A DNA stretch of 64,000 nt from Cannabis sativa (GCF_029168945.1 NC_083603.1:17608001-17672000), one strand, 5' to 3'; positions 47,744 through 59,813 are shown, counted from the stretch's first letter. Program-made: numbers and translations. Notes: a model not told the origin generated them from the letters alone.

Positions 47744-49732
47744 ATGGCCATTGAGAGTTCTCATGTAAAAGACCAGTCTTTAATGGAGCTTGAATCTGAA
47801 AATTTTGGGTATGTATTGATTTTTCATCATCTACATTTTTTTTTCTACTTTTTCTTAGTATCTTTATTAGAATTTATGCGAAAATTGAGTTTTCTTTCGG
47901 TTTTTGTGCTAAATTTGAGACTTATTATTATAATTCAAAAAAAAAAAAAAAATGTAGGTGCTCACATTACAGGAGGAGGTGTAAGATTAGAGCACCTTGT
48001 TGTGATGAAATATTTGATTGCAGACATTGTCATAATGAATCCAAGGTTGGGTTTTCTCTTTTTTGTACTGTGATTATCTCATTTTGTTTTATCTTGCGAT
48101 TTATATTTAAACCTAAAATCAATGTTTTGCTTATTTACTTTTCTAATATCAGAACTCACTGGAAGTTGATCCTCTTGATCGTCATGACATTCCTCGACAT
48201 GATTTGAAAAGGGTTTGTTTTTCTTTTCTTCTTCTCGCGGTCATGTATAGAACAAAATCAGGCTTGGAAATTGTAATATTTATATTTATATTTGCATATA
48301 TTTTCAAGGCCTCATTGCTTACTCCAAATTATTTCTGATTTTTTCAGGTAATATGTTCATTGTGTGATACAGAACAAGATGTAGGTTCCCTTTTTTATAA
48401 ATTTTAGTGATCATAATAGCAATAACTATCAATATTTTGATAATAAAAGCAAAATAACTGTTTTGTAACTAATGAGTTTACTTATTACCTTCCAGGTTCA
48501 GCAGCATTGCATCCATTGTGGAATTTGTATGGGAAATTACTTTTGCTCCGTATGTAAATTCTTTGACGATGATGTAAGTCTCGTATGTTTCAAAGTCCTT
48601 TAAAGTTTCTTATATTGCTTTGTTCAATTTGCATTAACAAGCCCATTTTTGGGGAGAAGCAGGTTTCAAAGAATCAATACCATTGCAATGAATGTGGGAT
48701 ATGCAGGTTAGATACTTATCTTTGTTCTTTTTTTCCGATTCCATTATCGCCTAACATCCATGGAAATAGTTTAATAAAACAACATACTTGTGCTGGGAAA
48801 TACAGAGTTGGAGGCAAGGAGAACTTTTTTCATTGTAATAAATGTGGTAAGTTTTCAAAATTCTAAATTCTATATGCTTGGCTTTGGAGTTCCATTTGCT
48901 TATGACACTTACGCTTATGAGAAGTTATTATTTCGTTCCAGGTTGTTGTTATTCGACTATGTTGAAGGATTCACATAGTTGTGTGGAAAAAGCTATGCAT
49001 CACAATTGTCCTGTTTGCTTTGAGGTAAACGTTTAGAGTAGCACGAGGCGATCAAGTAGAATATTATGAATGTTAGTTCATTATTTGCTGAATTGAAATT
49101 GCTATGACTGCAGTTCCTGTTTGAGACAATGAAGGACATTACTGTCTTGCCATGTGGACATACTATACATTTGGAATGTGTGAAAGAGATGGAACAGCAT
49201 TTCCAGTAAGTGTTTGGCTGTACAATCTTTTCAAGGTGTTTAGGAACTATAAATATTCTAACTTTGAGTACATTCTTTAGGTACTCGTGCCCGGTATGCT
49301 CAAAATCATATTGCGACATGACACACGTGTGGGAAAAACTTGATCAAGAGGTAATCAATTCTGTTGCCGCTAATGAAATTGGTTTCTTTAGTATTGTTTT
49401 GTATCAATGGATCTAATTGTTTGGTTTTGAAACAACATCCAGATTGCTCAGACTCCCATGCCTCAAATGTATCAAAACAAAATGGTAAGTCAACAGTAAT
49501 GTCTTCAACTTATATCAGCTAGTTGAATGAATATGCTCCATTACCTTTTTCTCACAATTCATTGGTATAAATCAACTAGGTTTGGATCCTCTGCAATGAT
49601 TGTGGCGAGAATTCAGAGGTACATTTTCACATTGTCGCGCACAAGTGCTTGAAATGCAAATCCTATAATACTCGACAAACACAAGGAGGGCCAAGCTCAT
49701 GCTCATCAAGGTTTGAGGAAATGGTGAGATGA
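47744..49732 (+). CDS. CHYR1: CHY zinc-finger and RING E3 ubiquitin ligase (CHYR1/RZPF34-like), 12 exons
   Basis: The spliced CDS joins 47744-47808, 47958-48045, 48153-48212, 48348-48380, 48496-48573, 48663-48706, 48806-48846, 48942-49024, 49114-49205, 49281-49350, 49443-49484 and 49580-49732. All introns are GT-AG and the phases fit, giving 282 residues without a stop. Domains: CHY zinc finger from C23 ([15 protein letters not shown]) to about 93; CTCHY finger about 95-158 ([18 protein letters not shown]); RING-H2 finger with C159, C162, C178, H180, H183, C186, C198 and C201; C-terminal zinc ribbon C237, C240, C255, C258. This order defines plant RING/CHY E3 ligases, which transfer ubiquitin to target proteins; the Arabidopsis relatives CHYR1/RZPF34 and MIEL1 act in ABA, drought and MYB-factor turnover. 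Naming it after CHYR1 rests on remembered similarity, so the paralogue is uncertain. The gene is convergent with the carbonic anhydrase downstream. Confidence 0.93.
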
Positions 49733-50811
49733 GTTTGTTTGTTGTTGGTGACAACAAAAGGTTAACTCAAACTTCAGAAACATAATCTTCATTCACTCAT
49801 GACATGGACGAGAAGAAGACAACGATGATGACCGAATTCTTTGGTTAGTAATTTACCTTGATCATTTGCTTCATGTGAAGTTTTTACTTAGTCACATCTT
49901 TTGATAATGTTGTTGGTGCACACTACAGCCAACAATTCACATGCTCAAAATCAAAAGTTGTACTATTTTACACTTTGGTTCTTTACTAAAAGGTGATATA
50001 TAATATATATGGGTTGCTATTGTAAGGGAAAATAGCTCTCACAATATTCAATTTGCAAGCTTGTTTATTCAATTTTCGTGTGCAATTATTAGTGTCTAGT
50101 ACAAGAGGGGAAAAGTGGGCACATAACTGGGAAAAGTAGCTATATCTTGGATTTGGTCGCTAATCATTAGTATTGCTTTAGTTTAACTTAAGAACATTGT
50201 TATAAGATATCCTATGAAATGAGTTATTAGTACATTTTAATAGTGGATTCCATTAATTTTAATTTAAATTATAGACTCGACATTATTCTCTTAATGATGG
50301 AGTTTAGTGAAGGTTGAAAAAGAGGCTGATTTACTCTATAATTTGATGTCGTTTTAAAGATTGAATGTTAGTATCTCATTCATTGTTGTTTTGATTATAC
50401 TGTTGTTTGATTACACCATTGTGGATAACGTGTTAGGTTTCCTAACTCTTTTGCATTCATTGGCGGTGTTGGGTCAGTCACCATTGCAATCCCAATTTAA
50501 TTGGGTCGTTTCTCTTTTCTAGTCATGCTCCTATTGTTTCATATTGTCGTTTTCATTTTCCCATGTAGAATCTGCTGTCATTTTCTTACAATGTGGTAGA
50601 TAGATATCATGCCTCACTGAGTAATTTCAACATTAGCCGTTACAAGATACACAAGCTATTGCTAGGATCATTTGATAAACTATGGTGATTTAATATTTGA
50701 GAAGTATAATGAATAAGTAATGAAAAAAAAAACCAAATTCTGAAATCATAGCATGACAATTGACAAGCTTTAGTTTTGTCAAGTCTCTTTTGAGGCAAAA
50801 ATCATTGGGAC
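49733..50811. other. Intergenic region between convergent genes
   Basis: Holds the presumed 3' UTRs of the CHY/RING gene (from 49733) and of the carbonic anhydrase (from 50811 leftwards). I see no additional gene, tandem array or clear transposon. Short T-rich and AATAA-like stretches could serve polyadenylation but are not distinctive. Confidence 0.5.
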
Positions 50812-52775
50812 TCATAGGTAAATGTATCTTCCATTTATGGGCTGTAAAGGTCGTGCATTTATCTCTGCATACTGAATTAAAAAAAAACATCACAAAAAGA
50901 GTATTATATATATTTGTGTATATTTTTATGGATTTTATTACAATTAAAAAATGGGGAGGAAATATGAACTTACATCATGAACAGCTTGTTTGAGCAGTTT
51001 CACTTGTTCTATGGAAACTGTGCTTATCTGAGAACATTCAAGAAAATTTACTTTGATAAGAAAACATTAGATTAAACAAGAAATTAATGAGAGAAAAAAG
51101 AGAGAGGTGTGTATATATATCTACCCTTGTATTTATGGCCCAAAGAACTTCTTCAGTGCAAGGAGGGACTGTGAGTGAGCCAATGTATCTGTAGTACTTC
51201 ATTGATCCATTCAATCCTAACTCTTTGGGGTCAATCACTCCTTGGTGTACCTCTTTCTTTGTATCAGTTATGTTTATTATATCTCTGGTTAACTGTTACA
51301 TGCATCCAAAAAAAAAAAAAATTATTACGTGAATCCCAATATTCATTTGCATCATACTTTTGCAATTACAATCTAAAGTAACAAATTAATTACTTAAGCG
51401 CTTTTTTTTTTTTAGAGAAAAAAAAAAATCAATGTTTAAAAGCTTTAGTTAGTTTATAATATTAATATTTCATAGCATAAGTTATTGATAAGAACATTGC
51501 TCATGTTAGCCATGAATTATAAAGGAAGTAATGATTAAACGACTTTAAATTTAACCTTGGAGAGAAACCAATTAGGCTTGCCAATTTTGTAGAAGAGAGC
51601 AGTTACAGCAATTTTACTTTCTTGGTTGATCTCATGGCTTTGGTGAACCATATGTAGCTCTAAGTCAAACCTAATATCATACACAAAACAAAGTTGACTT
51701 TAATAATGAGCAAATTATTACTTAAAAGCATAATTTATCTATATATGATATGATCGATAGAATTTTATAATTTTATTTTTTATTTATGAATGTATAGATA
51801 GTTACCTCCTGCCATTGAGGGTGTGCTCGGAGGGTGAGTGCCAGTGGCATTGCTTAAGAAAGTAATCAGTGCCGTTGATCTTGATTGATCCAGCATCTTC
51901 CAACCATTCGATCTTCCAACAACAACAACAACAATATCATTAAGAAATTTTGTATTATACATCCTTATCTCTTAAACTTTGAAATATATAAAAGAAGAAG
52001 ATCACAAAATAGGGGTAGGTACGTATTCTCTCAGAACTGAGAGGAGACCACATAATTCAAATGAGACAAAAACAAAAATATAAAGTTAATATGTATATAT
52101 GTATAATAAGGAAAAGTTCCATTTTAAAATTGTGTGCAATGAACATATTTTATCTTTGACTTTGCTAACCTCGGCTTTTATCTAATAGATTAATAATATT
52201 ATTATTATTACCGCAATATCATGGCCTCTATTGTTGATAGTAGCATTAGAAGGCTTATAATAATTCATGTTTATTTCTCCAAGTTTCGGACTAAGTTTGA
52301 TTCTTTGATACAAAAGATCAACCGGAGACTGTAATTTTCCATGATTGCATGCACTCCATTCTTTCTTTAGCTCTCCCCAATGTCGTGGTCCTTTCTTGCT
52401 CGATTCTCCATAGTCAAATTCTCTTTCATCACCTGCATAAACCAAATCAAACCCTAATTAAATATATATGTAATATAAAGGGTTATTGTGATAGGGTAAG
52501 GCACAATCTCAACTATTTAAGATTTTATTTACAATATGTGACCATTGATTAATAATCGTACCCTTGTAATATCTTTTCCCAAATATTATTATAATTATTA
52601 AATCTATTTTGATCATATGTACTAAACATATTCTAAAGATTAATATTATTAGGGACGTACCAACTTCCTGAGCTGAAATAAGTAGCATTGTTTGGTGCAA
52701 GTAGAAGAAAATGCATATGATCACTAGAAACCACCACCAGCTTAAGATGTGGTAATTGCTTTGATCCTTAATCAT
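50812..52775 (-). CDS. Alpha-type carbonic anhydrase, secreted, 7 exons
   Basis: On the minus strand the CDS joins 52775-52661, 52432-52212, 51912-51806, 51670-51556, 51292-51125, 51027-50974 and 50871-50812. Introns are GT-AG with matching phases, giving 279 residues. Residues 11-28 form a hydrophobic signal peptide ([14 protein letters not shown]). The zinc ligands are H135 and H137 ([10 protein letters not shown]) and H154 (ELHMVH). H109 (NNRGHDI) matches the proton shuttle. E141 and T227 (GSLTVPPC) match the gate-keeping Glu/Thr pair. C67 and C231 fit the conserved disulfide. The enzyme reversibly hydrates CO2 to bicarbonate, and plant members of this family enter the secretory pathway. 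Length and exon pattern are typical for plant alpha-CAs (ACA7-like, but the paralogue is not certain). No catalytic residue is missing, so it is probably active. Confidence 0.93.
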
Positions 52776-52860
52776 GATTAGTATCAGATCTTATTAATTA
52801 GAGACTTGATATGTTTTAATTTTGTTGCAATACTAAAGAGCTTTCCGAATGGGGTTTTCA

Positions 52861-52873
52861 TTTATAATTATAC
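52861..52873 (-). promoter_or_regulatory. Possible TATA box of the carbonic anhydrase gene
   Basis: On the minus strand TATAATTATAAA lies about 90 bases upstream of the start codon, a normal distance for a plant core promoter. The surrounding sequence is AT-rich, so the match could be chance. Confidence 0.35.
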
Positions 52874-53109
52874 ATTGGAGATATGTGTCTTTGTCTTTAT
52901 TATTATTTTCGGTTAATGCTATATTTTGTCACGAGAGGAAAGGACAATAAGCAAGTATGAAATAGTATTCATACATTATTATACGTGTATATACACAAAA
53001 ATAATATGTAATACAAATTAAGGAATCCCTTGTAGTTAAATAATTTATCAAAAAGATAATGGAGGTATCAGTGAGATGTCTTGGACTGGGTTCGACAGCT
53101 TGGAAGGTC

Positions 53110-53375
53110 TCGGGTTGTTTTCAGCCTAAGATACAGAGGTGTTGACACTTAGGAAGGCTGCCGTTCAATGTGCTCATTTGGTTTTACAAAGATCCAGTTT
53201 GAGTTAGATTGACAGAGTTTGATGATTTGGAAAATTAATAATCATGACAGCACTTTGGGAGACATTGATTATTCTTGTAATAATTTTCATGATGTTAGAT
53301 TTCTGTATTGATCCAAAACAGTTAGTAGGTTAGCGCATTGTCTTGTGGGAAAAAAGCATTTGTGTTGTCTTTGTG
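53110..53375 (+). pseudogene. RNase-H-like (RVT_3 type) fragment, decayed
   Basis: In shifting frames the translation gives LRKAAVQCAHLVLQRSS, a Leu/Ile-rich strand, then KLINNHDSTLGDIDY, NFHDVRFLY and RLAHCLVG. The order resembles the plant RNase-H-like domain of LINEs and derived proteins, where an 'AHxLA' block ends the domain. Stops and at least one shift break it. It is short and the identification is tentative. Confidence 0.4.
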
Positions 53376-53391
53376 AGAAAAAACAGTATGT

Positions 53392-54046
53392 AAGCTGTGG
53401 AAAAAATTTGGTGAGTGTTTGGTAAATTATAATTTTTAAAGTGCTGCGACTTGTTAAGATTCTATTATAATAACGATAATATTTTAATCTAATTCATTAT
53501 AATCACAAATATATATATAAAAAAAAATCTATGTTATATAAAATTTTTATTTTTTATATATTTTTAATTATTTTTTTTCTATAGTATAAATTTATATACA
53601 TTTGATAAAAATAATATTTAATATTTTTAAATTATATTTTTATCACTTGTAAAAGATAAAATTGTAGTTTATAAGAAACATAAATTGATATTGTTTGTTA
53701 ATAATAAAAATATAAATATAAAATATTTTTTAAAATAAAATAAAGAATTAGAAATTTAAATATTAATTATTTTTAAATATTTTTTCATTTAAAAAATATT
53801 TTTATTTTTTATAATATATAATAAATAATTAAATAAATTTTTAGTAAAAATAATTTATTATAAAGTCTTTTAATCAAAACAGCTTTTTCTAAAAGTTGGG
53901 TTGTGCCAGCTTTAGCTTTTAGCTGTAGCTTTTCCATAAATTCTTTAATAAGCTATTTTTTAACTGTTTACCAAACACTTTTTTGTCACAACTTTTTTGA
54001 AAAGCAGCTTTTAGCTTTTCCAAAAGCTGTGCCAAACGGGCCCTTA
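53392..54046. mobile_element. hAT-like MITE
   Basis: The right end, read inward, is AAGGGCCCGTTTGGCACAGC, then 'ttttggaaaagctaaaagctgc' and 'gtgtttggtaaac'. The left end has the matching 'aagctgtggaaaaaatttgg' and 'gtgtttggtaaatt' in direct orientation, so the unit folds back on itself. 'GGGCCCGTTTGGCACAGC' ends are common in plant hAT-type MITEs. The interior is A/T-rich and non-coding. The outermost left bases are missing or mutated. Confidence 0.55.
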
Positions 54047-54049
54047 ATC

Positions 54050-54333
54050 TGGTAGCGTATTCTTTAGCTAAATATGCATTGTTAGCTATTTGGTGGCTTG
54101 ATTATCATGATTGTGTGAAAAATTTAGGGTGCATTCTCTAATATTTTTTTAATATTTTTTTTGTTTTTTTTTTTAAAAATAAAAAATGGAAATATTTTCA
54201 AAAAAACATGTTTTATTGAAAACAAATTGTAATTTTTTTTTCTTTCTAACAAGTTATTTTCAAAATTTATTTCAATATATATTTTTTTTTCATTGTACTT
54301 TGTATTTTTCTATTAATAATATTTTGGAATTGG
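54050..54333. other. AT-rich spacer
   Basis: T-runs and A-runs only; no gene or clear repeat family. Confidence 0.5.
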
Positions 54334-54535
54334 ACTCTGACTTGAATCCGGATCCAAGAGCTAGACCCATGACCCAGATTTGTACCCCTGGCTCGAGCTG
54401 GTCTGAGTTCTGAACTCGAACCTCAGACTCAAATCCCAGACCCTGATTATGGACTCTGAACCCAAACCCCAAATACAGACCCGGACTTGGACCCATACCC
54501 TGATCCCCTAATCTGGACTCCAACCCCAACCTACT
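54334..54535 (+). repeat. Degenerate GGACCC-type minisatellite
   Basis: A C-rich patch in which 'gaccc', 'ggact' and 'aaccc' words recur every 6 or 12 bases on average (e.g. 'cagacccggacttggaccca'). It resembles the sharper array at 55594-55705 but has many substitutions. Confidence 0.6.
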
Positions 54536-55397
54536 TTCTATAACCTTAATTTCTTATTTCTCACTTAAATTAAAACAAAAATTAAAATTGAAATTTAAAT
54601 GTATTAATTAAATTCACTTTTGTTTTTTGTTTTTAAAATTAAAAAATAAAAATTGTTATACAACATATTTTGGCCAACACTATTATGAATTGATTCCTAG
54701 TCCCAACCTTCTTTGAGGTCTCCACTCATGGGCTGTCTCTAAGGGTATTTCTCTAAAATATATAGTAATAATTTATTGAGACTTTTTTTTTTTACATTTT
54801 AAAATATTTTTGTTAGCAGTTTTACAGAATTTTATATAGAAATTCTTATAAAAACTAACTGAACAACTTAAATCACAATTAAAATCTATATAGCAACCCA
54901 CAAAAATTATTGGAGCAACCTAAATCGTAAATTTTTTTAAAAATATATTAAAAGATTGTATATAAAATAATTTCCCCAGTTTTTTTTATGGAACCTTTAG
55001 TTGAAAAGTTGCTATCCTTTTTTAATCGTAAATGATTCTTATTTTTGTATGATGAATTATGGCTTACTAATATGTACATCTTCATTTTTTTTAAAAGAAA
55101 TTATTTATGGAGAAATGTACAGGATTTTTTAAAAGCAATGAAATTATTTACATGCTTAATTAATTAATTTTTTTTTCTTTGACTGAGACTAGGTAATATG
55201 TAAATTAGTTTCTTTAGGGATAGTTCTATGTACATGTGGAAGCAATAAGAAAAAACAAAAACAATAAAACAAAAGAAGAAGACAAAGCTCCAAATATTAA
55301 CCCCTACTCCACAATATTTGTATGCACGGAAATATATTAATATATTGTTTTTTTTTTTTGAAGAAAACTATTAATATATTATTGTTAAAAACTTTAA
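54536..55397. other. AT-rich intergenic sequence
   Basis: No coding frame, structured repeat or recognisable element between the two GC-rich arrays, apart from homopolymer tracts near 54785, 55090 and 55350. Confidence 0.5.
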
Positions 55398-55565
55398 GGG
55401 CTCGTTTGGTACACCGTATAAGGATCGTATTGTATTAAATAATAAATAACACTATGTTTGGATTAAACAATGTATTGTATTAATTATTACGACCAAATTT
55501 TTTAATACAATGTATGTTGTATTATTTAATACATAATAAATGGTCCATATTAGCTTGTATTATAA
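55398..55565 (+). mobile_element. MITE fragment with GGGCTCGTTTGGTA end
   Basis: Starts GGGCTCGTTTGGTACACCGT, a terminal inverted repeat common to a plant MITE group, and continues with 'cgtattgtattaaataataa' and its partial inverted copy 'ttgtattatttaatacata' (about 55519). No right-hand terminal repeat was found, so it is truncated. Confidence 0.45.
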
Positions 55566-55593
55566 TATTTACAAAGAATTTGGGGTCAACACC

Positions 55594-55710
55594 AATCTCC
55601 GACCCGGACCCAAACCCGGACCCGGACCTCGGACCCCGGACCCAGGACCCCGGACCCTGGACCCCAGACCCAGACCCGGGCCCGGGCCCAGACCCCAGCC
55701 TGGACCCCTC
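55594..55710 (+). repeat. GGACCC minisatellite, C-rich on + and G-rich on -
   Basis: About 19 imperfect hexamers of the type GGACCC or GACCCG (e.g. 'cccggacccggacctcggac'), some expanded to 7 bases. The minus strand therefore has repeated GGG runs at 3-4 base spacing, which could form a G-quadruplex. The array is markedly GC-rich against its A/T-rich flanks. Confidence 0.8.
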
Positions 55711-55764
55711 ATTATCCAACTAATTCTTCTAAAGCTAAGAACCTAGTTTTCTTTCTAGGTTTAT

Positions 55765-56132
55765 GAGACTTCATCTTCTTCCTTTTTCTTCTAATTTCGA
55801 AATCTATAGCCTTCTTCACAAACCAAATTGAAGCCTTAGTGATTGAGTGCATGCCCACACATAACAATTGAGTCCTCAATCATAGTGTGTAAGACTGTGA
55901 AGAATCCAAACAATAGAAGGAGTTTTGGGCTCAGATCTTGGTGATACTCAGCTACAGAAAGGATACAAGGTTTAGAGATCTGAGCGGAAGGAGTCATTTA
56001 ATTCTGCTGCAACCAATGTAAGGTTTATGATACCTTTTATGTGTTTATTTTATATCGTTTTAGAAGTTCATGTTAAGGATGTTAAAAACATACTTGTTAG
56101 TAAATCTAGATCCTGGTAAAATATATTCCAAA
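55765..56132 (+). repeat. 5'-truncated LTR of the TGTTGGG family
   Basis: Matches the last 0.37 kb of the LTR: 'ttcgaaat', 'gcccacacat', 'cctcaatcatagtg', 'gctacagaaagga', 'ggaaggagtcat', and the end 'cctggtaaaatatattcca'. The left 1.5 kb is missing, and the final CAACA is degraded to CAAAA. Plus orientation. Confidence 0.75.
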
Positions 56133-56139
56133 AGTTACA

Positions 56140-57095
56140 TCATTTTAACTTGTAGAAAAAGGAAGAGCAGTGTTATCACCTAAATTATCAAAGACCGAGC
56201 CTTCCAAAATCGAGAAGATCATAGCATTAATCTCACTTTTAGCAAACATAGACCTGCTGTCAAGGAGAGTATGGGCTTTACATTTTTTGAGCCCAATTGA
56301 AAAAGAATTTTATCAGACAGTGTGGCCAGATTGTAAATGAGCTCCCAAGAAGCTCTATACATGGGAGCCTCATTTGGCCCATAGAGATTGACCTAATTAA
56401 TAGCCTCAGTAAAGTTTTCTAATTCCTTGCGAGACAAAGAGGTTAAAACAGTAGGTAAATCTACACTCTTAGGAAAGGAATGTGGTTTCTTGGATTCATG
56501 TTGGCTCTCTTGGTATTCCGAGGTCTCTCTCCGCATTAGGTGGAGGGTCCATTGGTTGGTGCCCACGAGTTTAAGTCCTTTTAGAATCTTGCTCAAAGTT
56601 TGCTTCCCTTTGGAAGACCTTAACACTTGGTGTTTTCTTACTAGTGTTCCGTGCATTAAGAGTTTTCCCTTGAGCACTAGTTCCAATGTGGCCAATTGGC
56701 CGATGGGGAATCTCTTTTACAAGCTCGGATAGGCCCCTGCATGGGTACTTCTGAAACCAGAGTGATAGGCTTCTTTCATCCATTGAGATAGGTTAGCTCT
56801 CATTTATTCCTGCTCAACTCGCTGGCTCTCAATATTCTGTCAGTTCTCCACGAACCAGTGTTGAAACTGCTCGTGTTGTGTTTTGAGAGAGTCCCGCAAT
56901 TTTTGTTGTAGATCAGTCACAATTTGGCTAAGCTGTTCAACCCGAGAATTGGCCTCCTCAGGGTCTTGCAACTCCACGTGTGGCTCTCCAGGTGGAATTT
57001 ACTCGTCAGTTCTATTACCGGGAGCATTTGGTGGCCTTGGGGGTCAAACTTTTGAGCTAGTTCTAGGGCCTCTACCTATCACCTAAGGTGTAGGA
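56140..57095 (-). pseudogene. Tat-type Ty3 gag region, decayed
   Basis: Minus-strand frames (56393-56695 and 56571-56783, plus pieces up to 57090) give a charged, low-Cys protein with stretches such as MDERSLSLWFQKYPCRG and SVDLPTVLTSLSRKELENF. Upstream on the same strand lies a Tat-type LTR with its primer-binding site (59092-59684), which places this where gag should be. No domain beyond position and composition was identified. A solo LTR (57101-58963) separates it from its leader. Confidence 0.5.
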
Positions 57096-57100
57096 GTAGT

Positions 57101-58963
57101 TATTGGAATTTTTTTACCAGGATCTAGATTTACTACCATGTATGTTTTATTAGCAACCTCATATGAATTCTAAAACAATGAAATAATCACATATAAAGTT
57201 TAGTAAACCTTACATTGGGTGCAGCGGAATATAATGACTCCTTCCATTCAGATCTCTAGCCCTTGATTCCTTTCTGTAGCAGAGCATTATCAAGATCTGA
57301 ATCTGGATCTCTTTCTCTCCTTCCTTTAATGCTGATTCTCGTTCTTGTTGTTTGGATTCTTCACAGTCTTACACACTATGATTGAGATACCACTTGATGT
57401 GTGTGGGCACTACTCTATCACTCAAGGATTTCAAAATTTTAAGAGAAGAAAAGAGAGAGAGGGGCGGCTATGGCTTTTTCTGAAAGGAGCAATATGCAAA
57501 GTCAAAGTTTACTGAAGCCAACACTTTCTATTTATAGAATGCTAACTAGGTTTAGGTTAGAATTGTATGGCATTAAAATAATGGAAAATAAATGGTAAAA
57601 GGCTTGCATAGTGGCCGGTCATATAAGGAAATTGGGCCTCACTTTGTAACTTTCCCATTTTGTGATTTTTCAATCCCATTTTCTCAAAAATGCTAATTTT
57701 CTAATTTTAACCAAATAAATGCCAATTCTAATTATTTAATAACTAAAAATTAATTATTAAATAATATTGTCATTTAATATATTTATTAATTTAGACATAT
57801 AAAGTCTCTTAATTAATAAATACACCTAGAATCTCTTTTCTTTACAATTTCGCCCTTGCTTAGTGAAAATTCATAAACTAGACATAGTCTAACTTTAGAA
57901 TTATAATTGATTAAACAAAATCAATTAATTGAGTCTTACAAGCAGTATGGTCTCAACTAGTATGGGGACCATGGGCCTATATAAACCGAGCTTCCAATAA
58001 GTCGAACCGAATTTACCAAGTAAATTCCCTAACTTATTAATTCCTTATTGAATCCACACTTAGAACTTGGAATTGCACTCTCAGTCATATAGAACGCTCT
58101 ATATGTTCCACAATATAGATACGCTATTAATTATCCATTATTATAATCCTAATTTGATCAATGACCCTCTAATCGATGATCTACATTGAATAGGCACTAA
58201 ATTACCGTTACACCTTCAATGTATTTTATCCTTAAAACACTTAGCTCCGTACAAATGATATTTCAGCGAAGTGAAATGAGATCTCCACCATTTATCTCTG
58301 TTTAGCCAAGCTCGAAGGATATCATCGTTTCACTTCTAAATTCCTATAGAAGTTATAGACTCCATATTTATGTTAGCGCTCCCACTCAATTATACTATCA
58401 TGTTTCCAAAATGTACATATCACTCTGACCCAAAAGTAGGCTTAACTAACAAATCAAAGAACATGTATAATACTCTTGAGATCGAACCTAATCATATCGG
58501 GATTAAGATCATTTGATCTAGGATCAACAGGTGATATTGAATTGAATAAATATTACGGTAAATTTTAATATATCTAATCAAAGTTCAATATCAGTCCCTT
58601 CCGATGTATACTCCATACATCCGATACTGGTAAACTCTGCCAATGTCCTGGAAAGGACATAACACTTATCCAAGGTGTAAGAATACCTATCGCTGATTAT
58701 CATGTCAGTCTAAATCCAGTGAACTGACAAATCAGGGAATAAACTTTCGAACATATAATTAAGATTATATTCCACTGTGTTGACAACACTATAATCATTA
58801 ACAAATTCATATGTTCTGGACTTAAATAGAATTCATACATTATATATATAATCATGAAATAAATTATGTGTACCATGCACCATAAAATGTTATTTCTGAT
58901 CTTTATTAATAAGTAAATCTGATTATATTGAAATGGGTTTTATTTAGGGCACAAAACCCAACA
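57101..58963 (-). mobile_element. Solo LTR of the TGTTGGG family inserted in a Tat element
   Basis: 1,863 bp from TATTGGAATTTTTTTACCAG (the TG start mutated to TA) to GGCACAAAACCCAACA. Flanked by the perfect duplication GTAGT (57096-57100 and 58964-58968). The same subfamily as the copies at 23484 and 28143. Confidence 0.92.
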
Positions 58964-59091
58964 GTAGTCACTATTCTGACTTCAGCAACTGGTGTGCCCC
59001 AATTTGTTGGCTAGCTGTTCGGGCTCATCTTTCAACACTTGAGGAGCGTGTTGCAACTATATCGTAAATGACTTTATTGAGTTGTGGCTCT

Positions 59092-59105
59092 AAATGAAAG
59101 CACCA
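59092..59105 (-). other. Primer-binding site of the minus-strand Tat element
   Basis: On the minus strand TGGTGCTTTCATTT begins four bases after the LTR end ('caacattttgg'). This motif is a common PBS form in plant Tat/Retand Ty3 elements. Confidence 0.6.
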
Positions 59106-59108
59106 AAA

Positions 59109-59684
59109 TGTTGAGACAAAAATTTGGAGATAGACTTCTAAGCCACACCCGCTCGCTAGATTGCGAGAATAAGATATATGTTAAGTATAAATAGAGAGAC
59201 ACAACAATTTATAGTAGTTCACTTCCCGTGTCGCGACAGTAATTGAGCTACATCAACTTTGAGTTTTTATTCTCACGAGATGAATTACGTATAAATGGCT
59301 AAGTATGGATGCTCTAATTTCTAGAGAGGGATGCTATGACCTTATATGAAAAATGAGCTAGAGGAGCTCTCCTTTTATAGGTGAAGGAGGTCCTATTAAA
59401 AGTGAATAAAATAATCTAAAAAATATGGAAATATATATTTAGGCTATTTTTGACCGTAGATGATGATCTAATGGTAAAAATTAACTTCTAAGATTGATCG
59501 TCAATTTTTGGAGTTCGAGTTGCGACGACGAGACCCGCTACAGGTAAGTTGTAGCTTAAATTCGTAACTCCCTTAGGGGTAAATTTGGAGTATATAACTT
59601 CAAAATTATGATTGAAGTGTGAGATATGACTTGATAGAGAATTGAAATATTTTACATCACTTAGTCTATTTTTGGGTTCTAACA
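59109..59684 (-). repeat. 5' LTR of the minus-strand Tat-type element
   Basis: Read on the minus strand it begins TGTTAGAACCCAAAAATAG (59684) and ends TTTTTGTCTCAACA (59109), 576 bp, a usual size for this lineage. A TATA-like CTATAAAAG lies at about 59373-59381 on the minus strand, followed by 'gagagctcctctagctc'. The primer-binding site next to it makes it a 5' LTR, so gag lies to the left. Confidence 0.65.
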
Positions 59685-59813
59685 AAGCTGGTCACTAGTT
59701 CTTAAAGATGTTACTGTTCTACGGAAATGTGAGACTCAAAACTACCCAGTTTTCAAGTAAATCACCTTGTGAGAAATGTGAAAATATGAAGTTGTGAATT
59801 TGACTATTCTTAC

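Noticed and set aside
48585..49416. Several short frames in the 48.5-49.4 kb region on both strands
   Set aside because: They read through introns of the CHY/RING gene or lie antisense to its exons.
55522..55746. Pro/Asp/Gly-rich frames over the GGACCC array
   Set aside because: Any frame through a hexamer array is open and repetitive. There is no start context, splice site or flanking coding sequence.
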